From the NCBI GenBank assembly GCA_024305745.1, contig JAHRBS010000004.1, forward strand, positions 186,001-250,000: DNA of 64,000 bases, in the 5' to 3' direction. Shown here piece by piece: positions 12,348-24,303 of the stretch (position 1 is its first letter; every line of letters begins with the position of its first letter). The translations under genes and the position numbers were made by a program. The notes beneath the pieces are model-generated. The model made no database searches. It worked only from the letters and a program-made list of their open reading frames with translations, and was not told the origin of the DNA. Origin of the DNA: Polyporus tsugae (lineage: Eukaryota; Basidiomycota; Agaricomycetes; Polyporales; Polyporaceae).

Positions 12348-12935
12348 CGTGAAGGCCTGAACGACCGCATCATGTCAGCCGCTGCCACTCCGAGTCCGGG
12401 ACTCTAGTGGAGGCATCAAAGGATCGATCTTTGTGGTGCTAACCTTTGGCCGCAATATTCCTGTTGCGGGTGGGCTGTTGGAGTCAAATTAGACGCTTCT
12501 CTGCCCAGTAGATTCGACTGCGGCTGGTACCACCGGGGATTGTGGTGGTGATAACTGAACGTTGAACGAAGTTGAAACTGCCACCACCACAAATGGTAAC
12601 CGAAGCGCCAGAGGCCGAACCGGCCCGGACTCGGCTAATCGGAGTTCCGAAAACACCCGGCCTCCCAATGGCAGGTCTTGAAGTTGAAGCTTGCTTCAAG
12701 TTACTAAGCTTGACCGCCATGGCAGTGAAGCCTCTTGCACTGCGGTGGTAAGTACCCCGTTTTTCAGCATTCTGCATACAGTGGATCGCGCGAACCGGAC
12801 TAATAATACGGGACCAGCCTCAAAACCAGCCTGCACCGAGTGCTTTCACCTTGCGGACTCGAGTAGCTTGTCCGGGTCAACATAACCGTTGTACTCGAGC
12901 GGTCCCCCGACTGCGTTCCCATCGCATCGCAGTAG
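12348..12935. other. Leader region of FERS copy A and flank of ALDH relic
   Basis: Contains the 5' leader of copy A, with a candidate leader intron (GTTAGC donor, TTCAG acceptor near the ATG). Rightward of that no gene is visible. Remnants of the 5' half of the ALDH relic may be here but are not alignable by eye. Confidence 0.4.
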
Positions 12936-13768
12936 TGGCCAAGCCGGACCTCAAGAGTGTCATACTCGGGCTCAATGGCAAGGGACCCGCGATCATCGTC
13001 GACTCCGACGTGTAGTAAGTTCAAATGCCTTTCGAATCGCTTTAGAGTCCCACGGCTGACGCATGGCGGCCTGCAGCTACTTACACTGCCTACAGTACAA
13101 CCAGGGCGAGTGCCGCTGCCTTGGCTCGCGCATACTGGTTCGGGAGATGAGTTCTTATGGCGATCGTGGCGATCCACGGAACATACTGAGATGCTCAAGC
13201 GCTCAAGCCTGCCGGCAACCCGTTGAGCCGCGACATTCTACCACCTGCAGATCAGCCAACAACAGTACGGCGGGAGTGCCGTTGTAACGTGATGATATTA
13301 GTAGATGCTGACTGTGCTCAACCCGTTCGCCCGTGCAACGCCAGCGTATCATCGGCTCCATCTAGATTCTGCTCTACCAGGGGAGACGGCACGACGGTGC
13401 ACTGCTGCACTAGTCGACGGGAACTGCGTCGGTACCGAGGGTTCGAGTCGTCTTGCCGACGATCTTAACGGACACGAAGGCGAGCATCCGCGAGGAGATC
13501 TTCAGGACGGTTTGCATTGTGAATCGTGATCAAGTTCAAGGACGACGCGAACATCGTGCACAAGATAAAGGCGGGGACCGTGTGGGTGAATGTGGCGAAC
13601 GTGGTGTGCCGGCCGCTCCGGTACAAGCAGTCGGATATCAGCCGCAAGCTCGGCGAGTACGCGTTGGTCAGGTGAGTGGTATTTTCGGAGCGGTGTGCAG
13701 ATGCTGGTGGTGTGCGATGGAGCTACATGACTGCGAAGGCAGTCCCGGTTAAAGTGGACATCAAGATA
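12936..13768 (+). pseudogene. Decayed aldehyde dehydrogenase copy
   Basis: A relic of the intact ALDH gene at 8.6-10.7 kb, in the same orientation. Recognisable pieces in order: a LELGGKSP-like block (now LGLNGKGP, 12940-13010) ending at a stop; the active-site block YNQGECRCLGSR (about 13096-13130), where the middle catalytic Cys has become Arg; RIIGS; an EEIF/FKDDA stretch; KIKAGTVWVN (about 13564-13595); a YKQSDISRKLGEYAL block (13621-13670); and the final exon TAKAVPVKVDIKI up to 13768. Frameshifts and stops are spread throughout and the intron positions are still visible, so it arose from genomic DNA rather than from reverse-transcribed mRNA. No function expected. Confidence 0.85.
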
Positions 13769-13881
13769 CAAAGTCGTGGTCGGCGCTGTCAACGGTCGAC
13801 GGTAGTAGTGCATGATGTACTTGTAACACTATTATTCTTCCTACTCGTCGCGCAATCTGATTTCTCCTCTATTGATCAGCG

Positions 13882-15199
13882 CTACCCCGAGAAGTTCCGG
13901 AATCCGCGAGCGAGCCTTGACCTTTTCTTCTGGAACGATCCGTACAGCTTCTCGTTCTCGAACAGTGTTCGTAGCATCACCCCCATGGCCGTGTCCGACT
14001 CGTGCTTGGGTGGTTTGTCCACATCCACCGCCCATGGTCGCACCTTCCCGTGGTACACCGTCTTGAGCAACTCTCCTACGCGGGGCCGCAGCTCCTCGAT
14101 CGGGTGCCTGTCTTCGTCTGGAATTGAGACCTGTTGTAATGTCGGCAGAAACGACATAGTCACAGGGTCGAAACGGGGGCCCTCCGGGAACGGCCTGACG
14201 CGGAGGACGACGACACGCTTCCCCTTATGTTCAGGAAGCCTAGAACGCTCGAAGCAGCACACGATGGGGCCTAGTAGCACCACAGTCGGGAAAAAAGAGA
14301 TTGCATCGTAAGCCAAGTTACCAGATATTGTTCATAAACAGAAACGACACGGCACCTTTGAATGGGCTGAAGTACCGGATCTTGCCCTCGGTGCGCCTCG
14401 CGAAGGAGAAGACATGCGTTATCTCCTTCTTGAAAATCCGATCCGGGCCAACGAAGACGCACACGACGCCGCTGTTCGCGCCGAGACGCATCTCGAACTC
14501 CTGTCCGAACGCGGTCAGCGTCGGCGTGTCGGTACGCTCGCCCACCGGCCGTGCCGCTTTGCTGCTGGGGCGCAACTTCCTCGCGGCCGACGCGGCGACG
14601 TCGAGCGTCCGCTGGGAGACGAGGCGGTCCTGGAGGAGGAGGGCAAACACGCCCCGGAAGTAGTCACGGTAGGTCATTTTGTACAGCGGGATACGCCAGG
14701 GGTGACCCCAAAACGTGCGCAAGTCCGACCCGGCGGCGAAGCTGGACGGACGCGAGGAGCCGAAGGGCATGAGGCGGAAGCGCAGCTCGCCGGCGATCGG
14801 GGGGCTGTGAGGGGGACGATGGTAGTACAAGAAGCCGCGAGCACTCAGGGAGAGCGCCGTATCCCAGAGATATACACGGAGGTCGCGTGCGGGTTGCAGA
14901 GATGCGGGGTTGGCGGGGTGCAACAATACGTTCACGCTGATAGTTGATATGCGCGTGAGGTCGAGGTAATCGTCAGGGGTGAGTCTGGCCGGGTCGAGGA
15001 TGCGTATCTTACATCCGCCTCGACCCCGCTTCCTGGTAATTGTTCCGAGTCCGTCTTCATCTGTTCTGTTGGTCGCAAGAGGCTGCTGCGCGGCGAAGTC
15101 GTTGGAATGCATTCGCCATCTCCACATCCGAAGGTGAGAACGATTTGGGGACCCCAACGACTTGTTGAAGACTTTTCGAGTCAACGCCGCCGACCTCAT
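13882..15199 (-). CDS. FERS family copy B (unknown function)
   Basis: Two exons, 15199-14356 and 14270-13882, giving 410 residues with an open frame. Exon 1 carries the family core: LDPARLTPDDYLDL, SARGFLYYH, GELRFR, GSDLRTFWGHPW, PLYK, LLLQDRLVSQRTLD, FGQEFEMR, then PF(K)G at the donor. Exon 2 has CCFERSRLPEH, an insertion relative to other copies (PVTMSFLPTL region), EELRPRVGELLKT, PWAVDVD and LFENEKLYG, then a basic tail. Start chosen at the ATG at 15199 because the near-identical partner copy G starts at the same place; a longer frame begins at 15235. It lies just after F-box relic 1 on the same strand, about 190 bp away. Copy G on the other palindrome arm is its closest relative by eye (about nine in ten residues). 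No family recognised. Confidence 0.72.
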
Positions 15200-15392
15200 C
15201 TTCGTCGACCCGTATACGGATCTTGAAAAGAACACGAACCGTCAGTCAGCAGAAGACTGGCCAAAATAAATCCGGCCACCCTACCAGGTTGCCCAGTGTC
15301 GACCAAGACCGTCCTTGTGAGGAACTTGGATGAACCTCCGTGAACGGTTGATAGGAGGCCAACTACGCTGTATTAGTAAGCCGCTCCTCGGC

Positions 15393-17066
15393 CTACACCA
15401 GTGCGCGAGGCAAAGCATAGTGTGGCTTCTCGTAGCCCCCAACCTCCCAATATGTATCCTCTCCGTCAACCTTCCACACATCGCGCATCTCGAACGCGTA
15501 ACAACAACCCCTGGCTCCCACACCCTCCTCCGCAACAATCTCGCAATCGGCGACGAGCGGGCTGATGGTGCGCGCGAGCGCCCCAATAAAGTCCTGGCAG
15601 CGGACGGTGTCGAACGACGGCCACGGGGCTTGCACGACGACATGGTGGATAGGCTGTCCTGCACGGCTGCGAGTACGTAGCATCTTCGAGAGCTCCGGAA
15701 GATTTTCGAGATTTTCCGCCACAATCGAGCTCTTGGACCACTCGATCGTGAGCGTGCGGAGGGCCGGGCAGAGGATCATCGGCGCCTCCTGAGCGAGCGC
15801 ATCGCACAGGGTGGTTGTCGGAGAGGGCTCTACGTATAGACCGTTTAGAGCATCGATCATCTCAACACCGGACTTGCCGAGGAGGACGGCGAGGTGTGAG
15901 ACCTGCGGCAAGTGTGCGAGAAAGGCCGGCCAGAAGGTGTGGCGGCCGTCGACGTAGATGTGCAGGTACGTGACGTGAGAGAGCGTAAGACTTTCGTGCA
16001 GTGTCAGAAGCCACCCGACCCAGTCTTGGTAGGCTTGAGGATCTGCGGCGCCCCCGGGATCATGATGAGACTTGAGCCACAGCCCGGATGGTGATCCATC
16101 GGCGACCATGAGGATCTCCTCATCTCGCATCACGACGTCGACGGAGGTAACGGGACGAAGGGGGAGGGGCGGAAGAGGGGCGGGTGGACCATCAACGACA
16201 AAGGGGCTGTCAATGTCCTGGAGGCGGATGAAGACGTCTTCTGGAAGCGAAAGATGCGAAACGACTGTGCGTATGAGCTTGTAGGAGCAACACGTGAACA
16301 CAAGCGAGCGGAGATGGCGGAGAAGAATGGGTTGGGAAGGAGGCTGTCAGTTGCCCATATGGGACTCCTCGTAGAAAAGGAAGAGGAATGCGAGTGCCGG
16401 CACGTTGGAAAGAAGGCGAAGTAAATCGAATGGATGTTGGAAAGGCGGCATTTCGGGATCGAAGAAGAGTACGAGGTGTGTCAGGTGAGGGAATTTGGAA
16501 GACGGCAACCAGTCGGTGACGGGCATGAGGGCAAGGGCCCGCAATGACGAGACATCATCATGAAGCAAGGGTCCCCAGGATGGGCCGATGTCACGGAACG
16601 AGCCCGGGCTCGGAGACGTTATAGTAAGACATTCTAGTTGCGGTGCCTTGAGAGACCCGAGCAAAGGAACGACGTTGTCCCAAGAGGGGATCATGGAAAG
16701 GTCGAGACGGTGCAGTCGCGGACCATGAGCCTCTACTGCAGATGCCAACTGCTCGGGCAGGGGTCCGTACCACTCTCCACCCTGGTGTTCCACGGCAAGG
16801 AACAGGGTGACAGCGAGTGGTCGCGAGCGTTCCAGGAAAGCCTCCATCTGGTCGTGACGTTCCCCGTGTATGCGTGTCCACAAATCGGGGGTCCCCAGAG
16901 TAACATCCCGCCAACATCTGCAAACATGAGAGAGGGTAAGCAACGGCTTCGTGTCAACTTCATTCTCGAGATGCTTTTCGTCCGCGGGAAGGAGAAGGAT
17001 CGGTTTGCGTTCGTGTAGCGCTATGACATCGAGGAAGATGATGACGAGCAGCTCCGGAGCAAGAAG
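15393..17066 (-). pseudogene. F-box-type gene 1, broken by a nonsense codon
   Basis: The frame opens after a TAG acceptor at 17067 with an F-box-like start (APELLVIIFLDV), then LTLSHVCRCWRDV and W, the classical F-box ending. A long leucine-rich-like C-terminal part follows, with repeated blocks such as LPEDVFIRLQDID, SHVTYLHIYVDG and FWPAFLAHLPQVSHL. In F-box genes 2 and 3 the Trp codon after GN is TGG; here it is TGA (16347-16349), so translation would stop half way, yet the frame continues unbroken to 15393. The ATG used in copies 2 and 3 (within LDVM) is ATA here. F-box proteins normally recruit targets to SCF ubiquitin ligases through Skp1. Located directly upstream of FERS copy B. Confidence 0.75.
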
Positions 17067-17791
17067 CTATCCAGAACTACGTCAAACTCGATGAAAGATC
17101 CTGTCCAAGTCAAGCATACTTGTGCATGGCTCCTGCCATGGGGATGTTATCGCACGAGAATAAACAAGAGGGAAGAGTGTCACACGAACCATTTACCGCC
17201 CGTTTCCTTCTCTATTGGCACTGAGACGGTTGGCATCCACGGAGAGCGTTGGCCCAGGAGCAGATTTAGTTGCAAGAAAGCAGAATGTGAGAGATGATGC
17301 ATGATGAGTGATACTGGTGTGACTGAGTCGACTGGCAGGCCTGATTTGTTTGCTCTTGTTAGGATCCAAAGCCTTTGGTAACCAAGGACAAACACGACTG
17401 CCACTTGGCACTCGCCGGCGTCTGGTTTTCCTTCGAAGTCAGAATAAATCGGACTAAGTCAGGCTGTGAGTTAGACCACTAAGGTCGATGTCGCATGCTT
17501 CAAGCTAAACCATTCATGGACGACTTCGAAGACCCGTCACACCGTACACACCCCCATCCCCCCAGTCGGGAGCCCAGCCAACTCGGACCAATCGCTTCGT
17601 GCGGCGTAGGCTGCGCGTCCCGCAAGAGGGTACCCCGACCATCTGCAGCCGTATCCGTTGGAGATACGGAGATGTGGAGTAGAGTCGTCGTCGTGGTCAG
17701 AAATATGATTCTCACATGTCAACGGCGCGATACAACACAACAGCGCACGCAATACTTAGTGCATCCGCGAACTGAGAGCAGAACGCGGATC
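17067..17791. other. Upstream region of F-box gene 1 and 3' flank of SDR
   Basis: Holds the leader of F-box gene 1, which still resembles the leader of F-box gene 3 (for example the CCATGCACA stretch near 17125 in reverse). No other gene seen. Confidence 0.4.
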
Positions 17792-18839
17792 TCACGCCGA
17801 CCGGCGACGTGCACTCTTGGTAAAGAACCACCAAAACATCCACAGCGCGACCGTCCTCGGGAGCAGCATCATCGCCCGATACAGCACGGTCTTCCCACCG
17901 AGCATGATGTCCCTCGGCACCGTCCTCTGCAGGCTCCTCGCGACGACCTCGTGCGCATACATGCTCGCGGGCATCGCGTCCGAGCCCTGGCTCAGGTGAA
18001 TACGGGCGACGATGTCGGACAGGTAGCGCTTGTACAGCGAGTCCTCCGGCAGCCCGCCGAACGACGTCGCTTGGTTCGCCGCGATGTTGGAGCGGACCGC
18101 GCCGGTGGTGACGGACAGGACGGCGATATTGAGGGGCTTGCACTCCATATAGAGGACGTCTGACAGAGAGTGCGACGCCGCCTTGGTAGAGCTGTAGATG
18201 CCAGCCCATGGCGTGGGGCTGGTGATGGGTGGAGAGTAGGCGTTAGCTGCCAGTTGATCTTGGGACGGAAGCCTGAAGGGGGAAGCGAGGGCACGAAAGG
18301 AGATGTATCACGTACATGCACCCACTGACGGAGTTGATGTTGACAATTGTCCCGCTCTTGCGCGCGGCCATGTGCGGGATGACCGCCTTGCACATGCGGA
18401 TGATAGCGAAGACGTTGGTGTCGTATACCCGCTCTATGACGTCCATCGGGACGTCTATAACAGGTGCTGTCAAACACCGTCAGTACAATCTCTACGAGCT
18501 CGCAGTAGGGAGAAATGTTCACCTATGCAGAGGACACCGGCGTTGTTGACGAGGACATCGATGCGGCCTTCTTTTTCGATGATAGTCTTCACGACCTCAT
18601 CGATGTTGTCATGCTTCGTCACATCAAGGGCCAATTTCTCGATGTTGGAGGCACTGAACGCGCCGATGGCCTCGGGTCTGCGAGCGGTAGCGTACACCTT
18701 ACACCCCTGCCTCGCGTACTCTTCACACCTGCGGGAGACGTTGGCATCGCTCATCCATTGAGGCCAGGAGAACAAATACTCACAGTGTAAAGCCGATGCC
18801 GCCATTCGAGCAACCGGTCACGAGAACAACTTTCGACAT
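17792..18839 (-). CDS. Short-chain dehydrogenase, Ayr1-like (1-acyl-DHAP reductase type)
   Basis: Four exons: 18839-18784, 18728-18523, 18466-18316 and 18218-17792, giving 279 residues. Classical SDR features: VTGCSNGGIG (residues 7-16, NADP fold), the TARRP segment that prefers NADPH, NNAG (80-83), the INSVSG serine, and the active-site Tyr146-xxx-Lys150 (YSSTK) preceded by TPWAG. The C-terminus has a Trp/Phe-rich hydrophobic segment (ALWMFWWFF), as in yeast Ayr1, which sits on lipid droplets and ER and reduces 1-acyl-dihydroxyacetone phosphate. The gene sits between F-box/FERS pair 1 and FERS copy C and has no counterpart in the right palindrome arm, so it was either inserted or lost there. 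SDR class is firm; substrate inferred. Confidence 0.88.
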
Positions 18840-19455
18840 GGTTGGGGGACACGGTGTGCCAGCCACGGGAGGCGATTTGACGTAGCAAATGCAGCGTTGA
18901 TTCCTGGTTCACGATGTCTGCCGAGGCGTTCAAAGGTGCTGATGAGGATCCATGTCATTTTAACTCACCGACACCTGAGACGGTTCAAGTCGAAGGAGTC
19001 GTGGGACTTACCAAGGCCACGTCACGCTCCATTAGTTCGGGTGCTGTGGGAGGTGGGGCTTATTATAGTCGTCGAAAATCCATAGAACTATTCCTCACCG
19101 TCGCGACGTGGCAGTTCAAGTGCATGCATGCATGCATAGATAAGATTGTGTATAGTAGTATACGACTCCGAGGTCCTCTTCCAACACACCAGGTACCGTC
19201 GCAGGTCCGGACCGGCGAAAGTTCCGGAAACATCCGAGAAGGCTAAAAACTTTACTTTTACTGAACCTCCTTCCATCCTTCCATGGTCCACCTCGCACCT
19301 TTTTGATGGTCGCAAACAGTACTTTGGTCTGAATGCGCAGACTGCGATTCTTACGTCGAGCGAACCAAGTGACCATGACGCCGTGACGTCGGAGGCCACC
19401 CGTCAGGTGGACTGTCCATACCTGCAATTTCCGAGATTCTTGGTTACTTGGTTGG
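18840..19455. other. Intergenic between SDR and FERS copy C
   Basis: No gene seen. A self-complementary TGCA/GCAT run lies at 19121-19138. Confidence 0.5.
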
Positions 19456-20782
19456 TTATACATCCGGCTCTCGCCGAGATCTGTCTAACGCCTCTTTTTC
19501 AAACAAGATCCTCAGCGCCCTCCCTCGAGGATTCTTCCATCTCCGTTCCTTGTCGACATCCACCGCCCACAGCCGCACTGTACCGCGGGACATCACCTTC
19601 AGAAGCTCCCCCTCGCGGGGTCTCAGCTGCTCGAACGGGACGAGGCATCCGTCAGTAGGAGCCGGGGTGAGCCGTACGGGGTCCTCGTCTACAACACGTT
19701 TGATGCGGATGACGACGACGCGTTTGCCAGTGTGCTCGGGAAGCGTCGACCTCTCGAAACAGCAGACCACGGAACCTGCAAAAAAACAAAAAAAAACCCG
19801 AACCTCAGCATCGTTGTATAGTATACACTTGGTAGGAAACCGTGCGATCGCCGATTTGGAACGTTACGTTACCTCTAAATGGACTGTACTGGACATGCTC
19901 CCCATCCACCCGGACCAGGCACGACGAGATGCCGCTCAATCTCTGCCTGAGGATCGCGTCCCACTTTGACATGACACACATGCAATTCCAGTCCGCCGCG
20001 TAGTGAAAGTGGAACTCCTGCCCGAACGCGCTCAGCACGGGCGTCGCCGATAGCAGCATGTTTGGGGGCCGCTGCGCGTCCAGTGACAAAAATGCCACGT
20101 CCGACTCTGGGCTCTGCGGTCCATCGTGGGTGCGCAACGGCGACTCGGAGACCGCCGCGCGGACGGCGTCCAACGTCCGTTGCGACACGAGGCCGTCCTG
20201 GAGGAGGAGCGCGGCGATGGGCTGGTAATTCGGTCGGCCCACGATCTTGTACAGGGGATAGCTCCAGGCAATTCCGCGCTCGGTGAGCAAGTCGGAGCCT
20301 GTCGCGAAGCTCGCGGGATCGCGCGAGTGCGTGACGCGGAAGCGCAGCTCGCCGCCGAGCGGGGAGCTGTTGGCACTAGGAGTGTGATAGTACATGAATC
20401 CGTGGGTGCCGGGAGGGTAGGCTCGCGAGCTCCATTCCGCCGTGCAGAAGTACGAGCTGTAAGTCGGGCTGTCGGCGGACAGCAAGATAACGCGTACAGG
20501 GGGCTGAACCTTTGAGCTGAAGTCGAGGTAGTCGCCTGACGTGATTTTGGAGGCGTCCAGCGTGCGTATCTTCCGATGGTGCCTTAGCAAGGTGGTAGCG
20601 TTAGTCGAATCCTCCGGAAAGGTTCCGCTGGGGGTAAATTGTTGTGCGGGTGGGACGTTGGAGTACGCCCTCCATCCCCAGCTTGCAGTGACCTTGTGAA
20701 TGGGATCAAGGCGACTCCGAAGTCCTGGAAACTTCCTGTGGAGGGCTCGGTTGGGCGACAGTGCCAGTGGCGCACCACGCAT
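19456..20782 (-). CDS. FERS family copy C (unknown function)
   Basis: Two exons, 20782-19873 and 19775-19456, giving 409 residues with a clean frame. The start ATG at 20782 directly follows CAG, a likely acceptor of a leader intron. The N-terminus (MRGAPLAL.., many Arg/Ser, no acid until about residue 24, then WRAYSNVP) looks like a mitochondrial presequence with an R-x-Y-S cleavage motif. The core runs through DYLDFSSK, GTHGFMYYH, GELRFR, GSDLLTERG, YPLYK, LLLQDGLVSQRTLD, FGQEFHF and ends PFRG at the donor. Exon 2: CCFERSTLPEHTGKR, EQLRPREGELLK and WAVDVDK, with a degenerated end (LFEKEALD in place of LFENEELYG). Exon 2 has the family's usual 320 nt. Function unknown. Confidence 0.75.
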
Positions 20783-21339
20783 CTGACCGATTGGTGTTAG
20801 TCATTGCAACGCTGATCTTTGGTGGTGGGACATCGCTAACCGGGAATGTGTACACCAAAATCTTCGCGATTAACGGTGCTAGAGGGCCTTTTGAGCGACA
20901 ATGAACGCCAGGCCTCGTTGCGTTGGTGAGAGTTTGTGACAAGGGGCAATGTCGCACCGATTGCTTGTTTCGCCTATTAGGCGCCTATGTTCCGAGAAGT
21001 GCCGCGCGTGGACGAATTTGGCGCAGTATAGAATGAATGAAGTTAAGCCCACGACGTAGCGGGTGTAACGTCGCGGCGCGACCTATTAACCAACAGCGTA
21101 TGCACTAGGAGGTACCGTTTGCAGAAGAGATCGGGCTACGAATACAAAGGTAACCCCGATACAATATTTCATCATAAGGAGCGAGCAACCGAAGTCACCC
21201 GTACCATTACCAAGTGTCCGCGCGGGGGCGGGGCTGTGTGGTCAAGGTTGAAGCGGCATACTCGGTATGCCGGGGAAACGTGAGTGGCATTGGCTGCCAG
21301 GGCATTTGCTCCATGCCCACCGTGGAATGCAAAATCTGC
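20783..21339. other. Intergenic between FERS copies C and D
   Basis: Leader of copy C plus the 3' flank of copy D. No gene seen. Confidence 0.5.
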
Positions 21340-22653
21340 TCATATATCCGATTGCGGTGGGGAACCGTACAGCTCCTCATTTTCGAACAAGACCCTCAGC
21401 GCCTTCCACTGCGTAACCTTCCCGTTCCATAGCTTGTCTACATCCGCCGCCCACGGTTGTACCCGGCTGCGGTACGACACTGTCTTCAGAAGCTCGCCCT
21501 CGCGGGGTCTCAGCTCCTCAACTGCGTACACGTGCCCGTCAGGGGACTGGACTGGTCGTATGGGGTCGCAGTCGATAAAGTGTTTGACGCGAATGACGAC
21601 GACGCGCCTTCCAGCGTGCTCGGGAAGTGTTGAGCGCTCGAAGCAGCAGACGACAGAACCTGTCAAAAACGCACGTCAGCGATGGCCGTATACAGTCAGA
21701 AAATCGCCCAGTGGCTCGGGACGTCACGCCTTACCTTCGAAGGGACAGTACTGGACGGGCTTTCCCTGTACCCACACCCGGAACGATGTGATGTGCCTCA
21801 TGCGTTGCGTTAGAATCGCCTCCGGCCCTGCGAAGATGCCCAAGCAATTCAAGTCGACCGAGTAGCGAAGGTCGAACTCCTGCCCGAACCCGCTCAACAC
21901 CGGCGTCGCTGTTAGCAGAGCTGGGTGCCGCGTGTCTGATAGCACTGAGCCTGCGCCCGGCAGTGGATCCCGCGTATTGACATGTAAGGGCGTGACCGCG
22001 GCGCTGGCAAGGTCCAGTGTCTGTTGCGACACGAGGCCGTCCTGGAGGAGGAGGGCGGCGATGTCCCGGTAAAGCGGCCGGCACACGATCTTGTACAGGG
22101 GGTACCTCCAGGGCATGCCGCGCTCCGTAAGCAGGTCGGAACCTGTCGCGAAGCTCGCAGGATCGCGCGAGGGCGTGACGCGGAAGCGCAGCTCGCCTGT
22201 GAGCGGAGAGCTGTTGGGAGGGGTATGATAGTACATGAATCCGTGGGTGCCAGGCGGGTACATCTTCGAGCTCCATAGCAGCCCATGGAACTCTGGGTTC
22301 CGAGCCAGGCGGGCGGTTAGGGGATCGGTTGATCGCAGGATGACGCGCAAGGTTGGGCAACACTTTGAGCTAAAGTCGAGGTAGTCGTCTTGAATGAGTT
22401 TGGCTGGGTCGAGCGTGCGTATCTTTCGATGATGCCGCTTTGGGGTCCGTGCAGAAGCGATCGTGCCTTTTGGCGGAGTTAGATCCTGTATCAAGGTTCC
22501 ACTACTTGTCGTCGTGAACTGTCGTGCGACCGAGGTGTTGGAGCACCCTCGCCATGTCCGGCACCCATTGAGGTTAAGAATGGAATGATGGCGACTGCAA
22601 AGACTTGGCGGCTTCAAGCGAGTTAGTTTGAACAACACAGGCACCGGAAGCAT
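21340..22653 (-). CDS. FERS family copy D (unknown function)
   Basis: Two exons, 22653-21735 and 21659-21340, giving 412 residues, open. I start at the ATG at 22653 (MLPVPVLF) rather than the upstream in-frame ATG at 22719. 22653 aligns with the starts of copies A and C, directly follows a GTGCAG acceptor, and the upstream part looks like the leader intron seen in other copies. The N-terminus is rich in Arg, Leu, Ser and His with no acidic residue for about 50 positions. The core contains DDYLDFSSK, YPPGTHGFMYYH, GELRFRVTPSRD, GSDLLTERGMPWRYPLYK, LLLQDGLVSQQTLD, FGQEFDLR and QYCPFEG. Exon 2: CCFERSTLPEHAGRRVVV, EELRPREGELLKT, PWAADVDK and LFENEELYGSP. It is the most complete representative of the family here. 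Confidence 0.78.
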
Positions 22654-23024
22654 CTGCACGACCAGACGCACGCGTGTCAGCCACTGAAGAACTGAAGGAT
22701 CGCCCTTTGCGGGGTGCATACCTTGGCTTGAATATTCTTACTGGATATGCACTGGTGGATTTACAGTGGGTTCTGGTTTGCCTAAGTACTGGGCTTGACT
22801 GAAGTGGCTAGCTGACAGTGAAGACGACTAAGTTGCCAAAGACGACACGAACTGGAGCGTCGGGAGGCGGAGCAAACGCGGACCGTGCCGGCCGGACGGA
22901 TCATTAACGGCCGTACCGCAGCGACTCAGTGGAAGGCGACTGTTATCATCACAACTTCACTGCAATGACGGACGTCTCCTGTTTGGAGAAGAACATTGAG
23001 AGTTCAATATCTAGCACCCCGCAA
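22654..23024. other. Intergenic between FERS copies D and E
   Basis: Leader of copy D (GTATGC donor near 22717) and the 3' flank of copy E. No gene seen. Confidence 0.5.
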
Positions 23025-24303
23025 TCATACATCCGATTCCCTTGGAGTTCCGTACAGCTCCTCGTTCTCAAACAAGATCCTCAATGAACTCCGAAGTCTG
23101 CCGCCCACCCTGTTCCATTCCTTGTCCACATCCACGGCCCACAGTCGCACCTGACCACGGTACATTCTCTTCACGAGCTCCCCCTGGCGGGGTCGTAGCT
23201 CCTCAATCAGGTAGACCTTTCCATCGGGAGCCGGGACGTGTCGTAAGGGATCGTTGTCGAGAACACGAACAACGCGCATGACAACGACCCGTTTTCCGGT
23301 GTGTTCGGGAAGCTTTGATCGCTCGAAACAGCAGACGACAGAACCTGGGACAAATCGTATGTCAGATGGTGATATGCACTCAGGACGCCGACACCGTCCG
23401 ACTTGGGATTCTACCTTCAAATGGGCAGTAATGGACAATCTTCCCATCTACTCGCACTTGAAACAACACGATCCACCTGAAACTTTGTCGGACGATGGCA
23501 TCCCGCCCGGCCAAGAGATACAGGCGATTCCACCCCATCCCGTAACGAAAGTCGAATTCCTGCCCAAATGCGCTCAGCACAGGACTCTTTGATATCTTCT
23601 TTGAGCTCTTGCCGGTCATGGTGGGACCTCTGCGCAGCAACGCAGCCCCCTCCGCAGCGATGTTCAGGGTCCGTTGCGAGACCAGGCCATCCTGGACAAG
23701 AAGGGAGGTGATCTCCCGGCATTCCTCTCGGCAAAGGAGCTTCCACAGGGGGTAACTCCACGGCATGCCTTGCTCCGTGAGCAAGTCAGACCCTGTCCCG
23801 AAGCTCGAGGGATTCCGGGACGATGTGAGGCGGAAGCGGAGCTCGCCTGCGAGTGGTGGGCTATTAGGGGGGACATGGTAGTACAGGAATCCATGGGTGC
23901 CGGGAGGGAACACGCCGGAGCTCCATTCTGACGGGGTTGCGTAGAGGCGTGGTCGATAAACTGGGCGGTCTGTGAACGGCAGAACGACGCCCAGATGAGG
24001 GTGACCCCTTGAGCTGAAGTCGAGATAGTCGTCTGGAGTGAGTCTGGCTGGGTTCAGGGTGCGTATCCTTCGGCGAAGCAGTTTTATCGGGGTCCGTACT
24101 GTAGGGGTCTCAGGTGTGGCTCCCGGCGTCGGCGGACCTTGCTCCGAGGTTTGGTTGGTCGCAAATCGTCGTTTCAATGGGAGGTTGGCGTAAAGCTTCC
24201 AATTCCGGCTCGCAACGTGTTTGTGAATGGGTTCGGAGTGGCTCCCAAGTCTGAGTGACCTCCAGAGAGCGTGGTTGAACGAAAACGGTGTCGCCCAAGA
24301 CAT
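23025..24303 (-). CDS. FERS family copy E (unknown function)
   Basis: Two exons, 24303-23415 and 23344-23025, giving 402 residues, open. The ATG at 24303 is preceded immediately by GTGTTTAG, so the initiation codon abuts a probable leader-intron acceptor; the donor is the GTATGTGAG near 24376. The N-terminus MSWATPFSFNHALWRSLRLG is nearly identical to copy F. Core blocks: LTPDDYLDFSS, PPGTHGFLYYHVP, GELRFRL, GSDLLTEQGMPW, PLWK, LLVQDGLVSQRTL, FGQEFDFR and HYCPFEG; exon 2 CCFERSKLPEHTGKRVVV, EELRPRQGELVK, LWAVDVDK, LFENEELYGTP. It pairs with F-box gene 2 (same strand, upstream), and the pair mirrors F-box gene 3/copy F on the right arm. Function unknown. Confidence 0.77.

Noticed and set aside
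19121..19138. TGCATGCATGCATGCATA run
   Set aside because: Simple alternating repeat; no gene or symmetry with neighbouring features.
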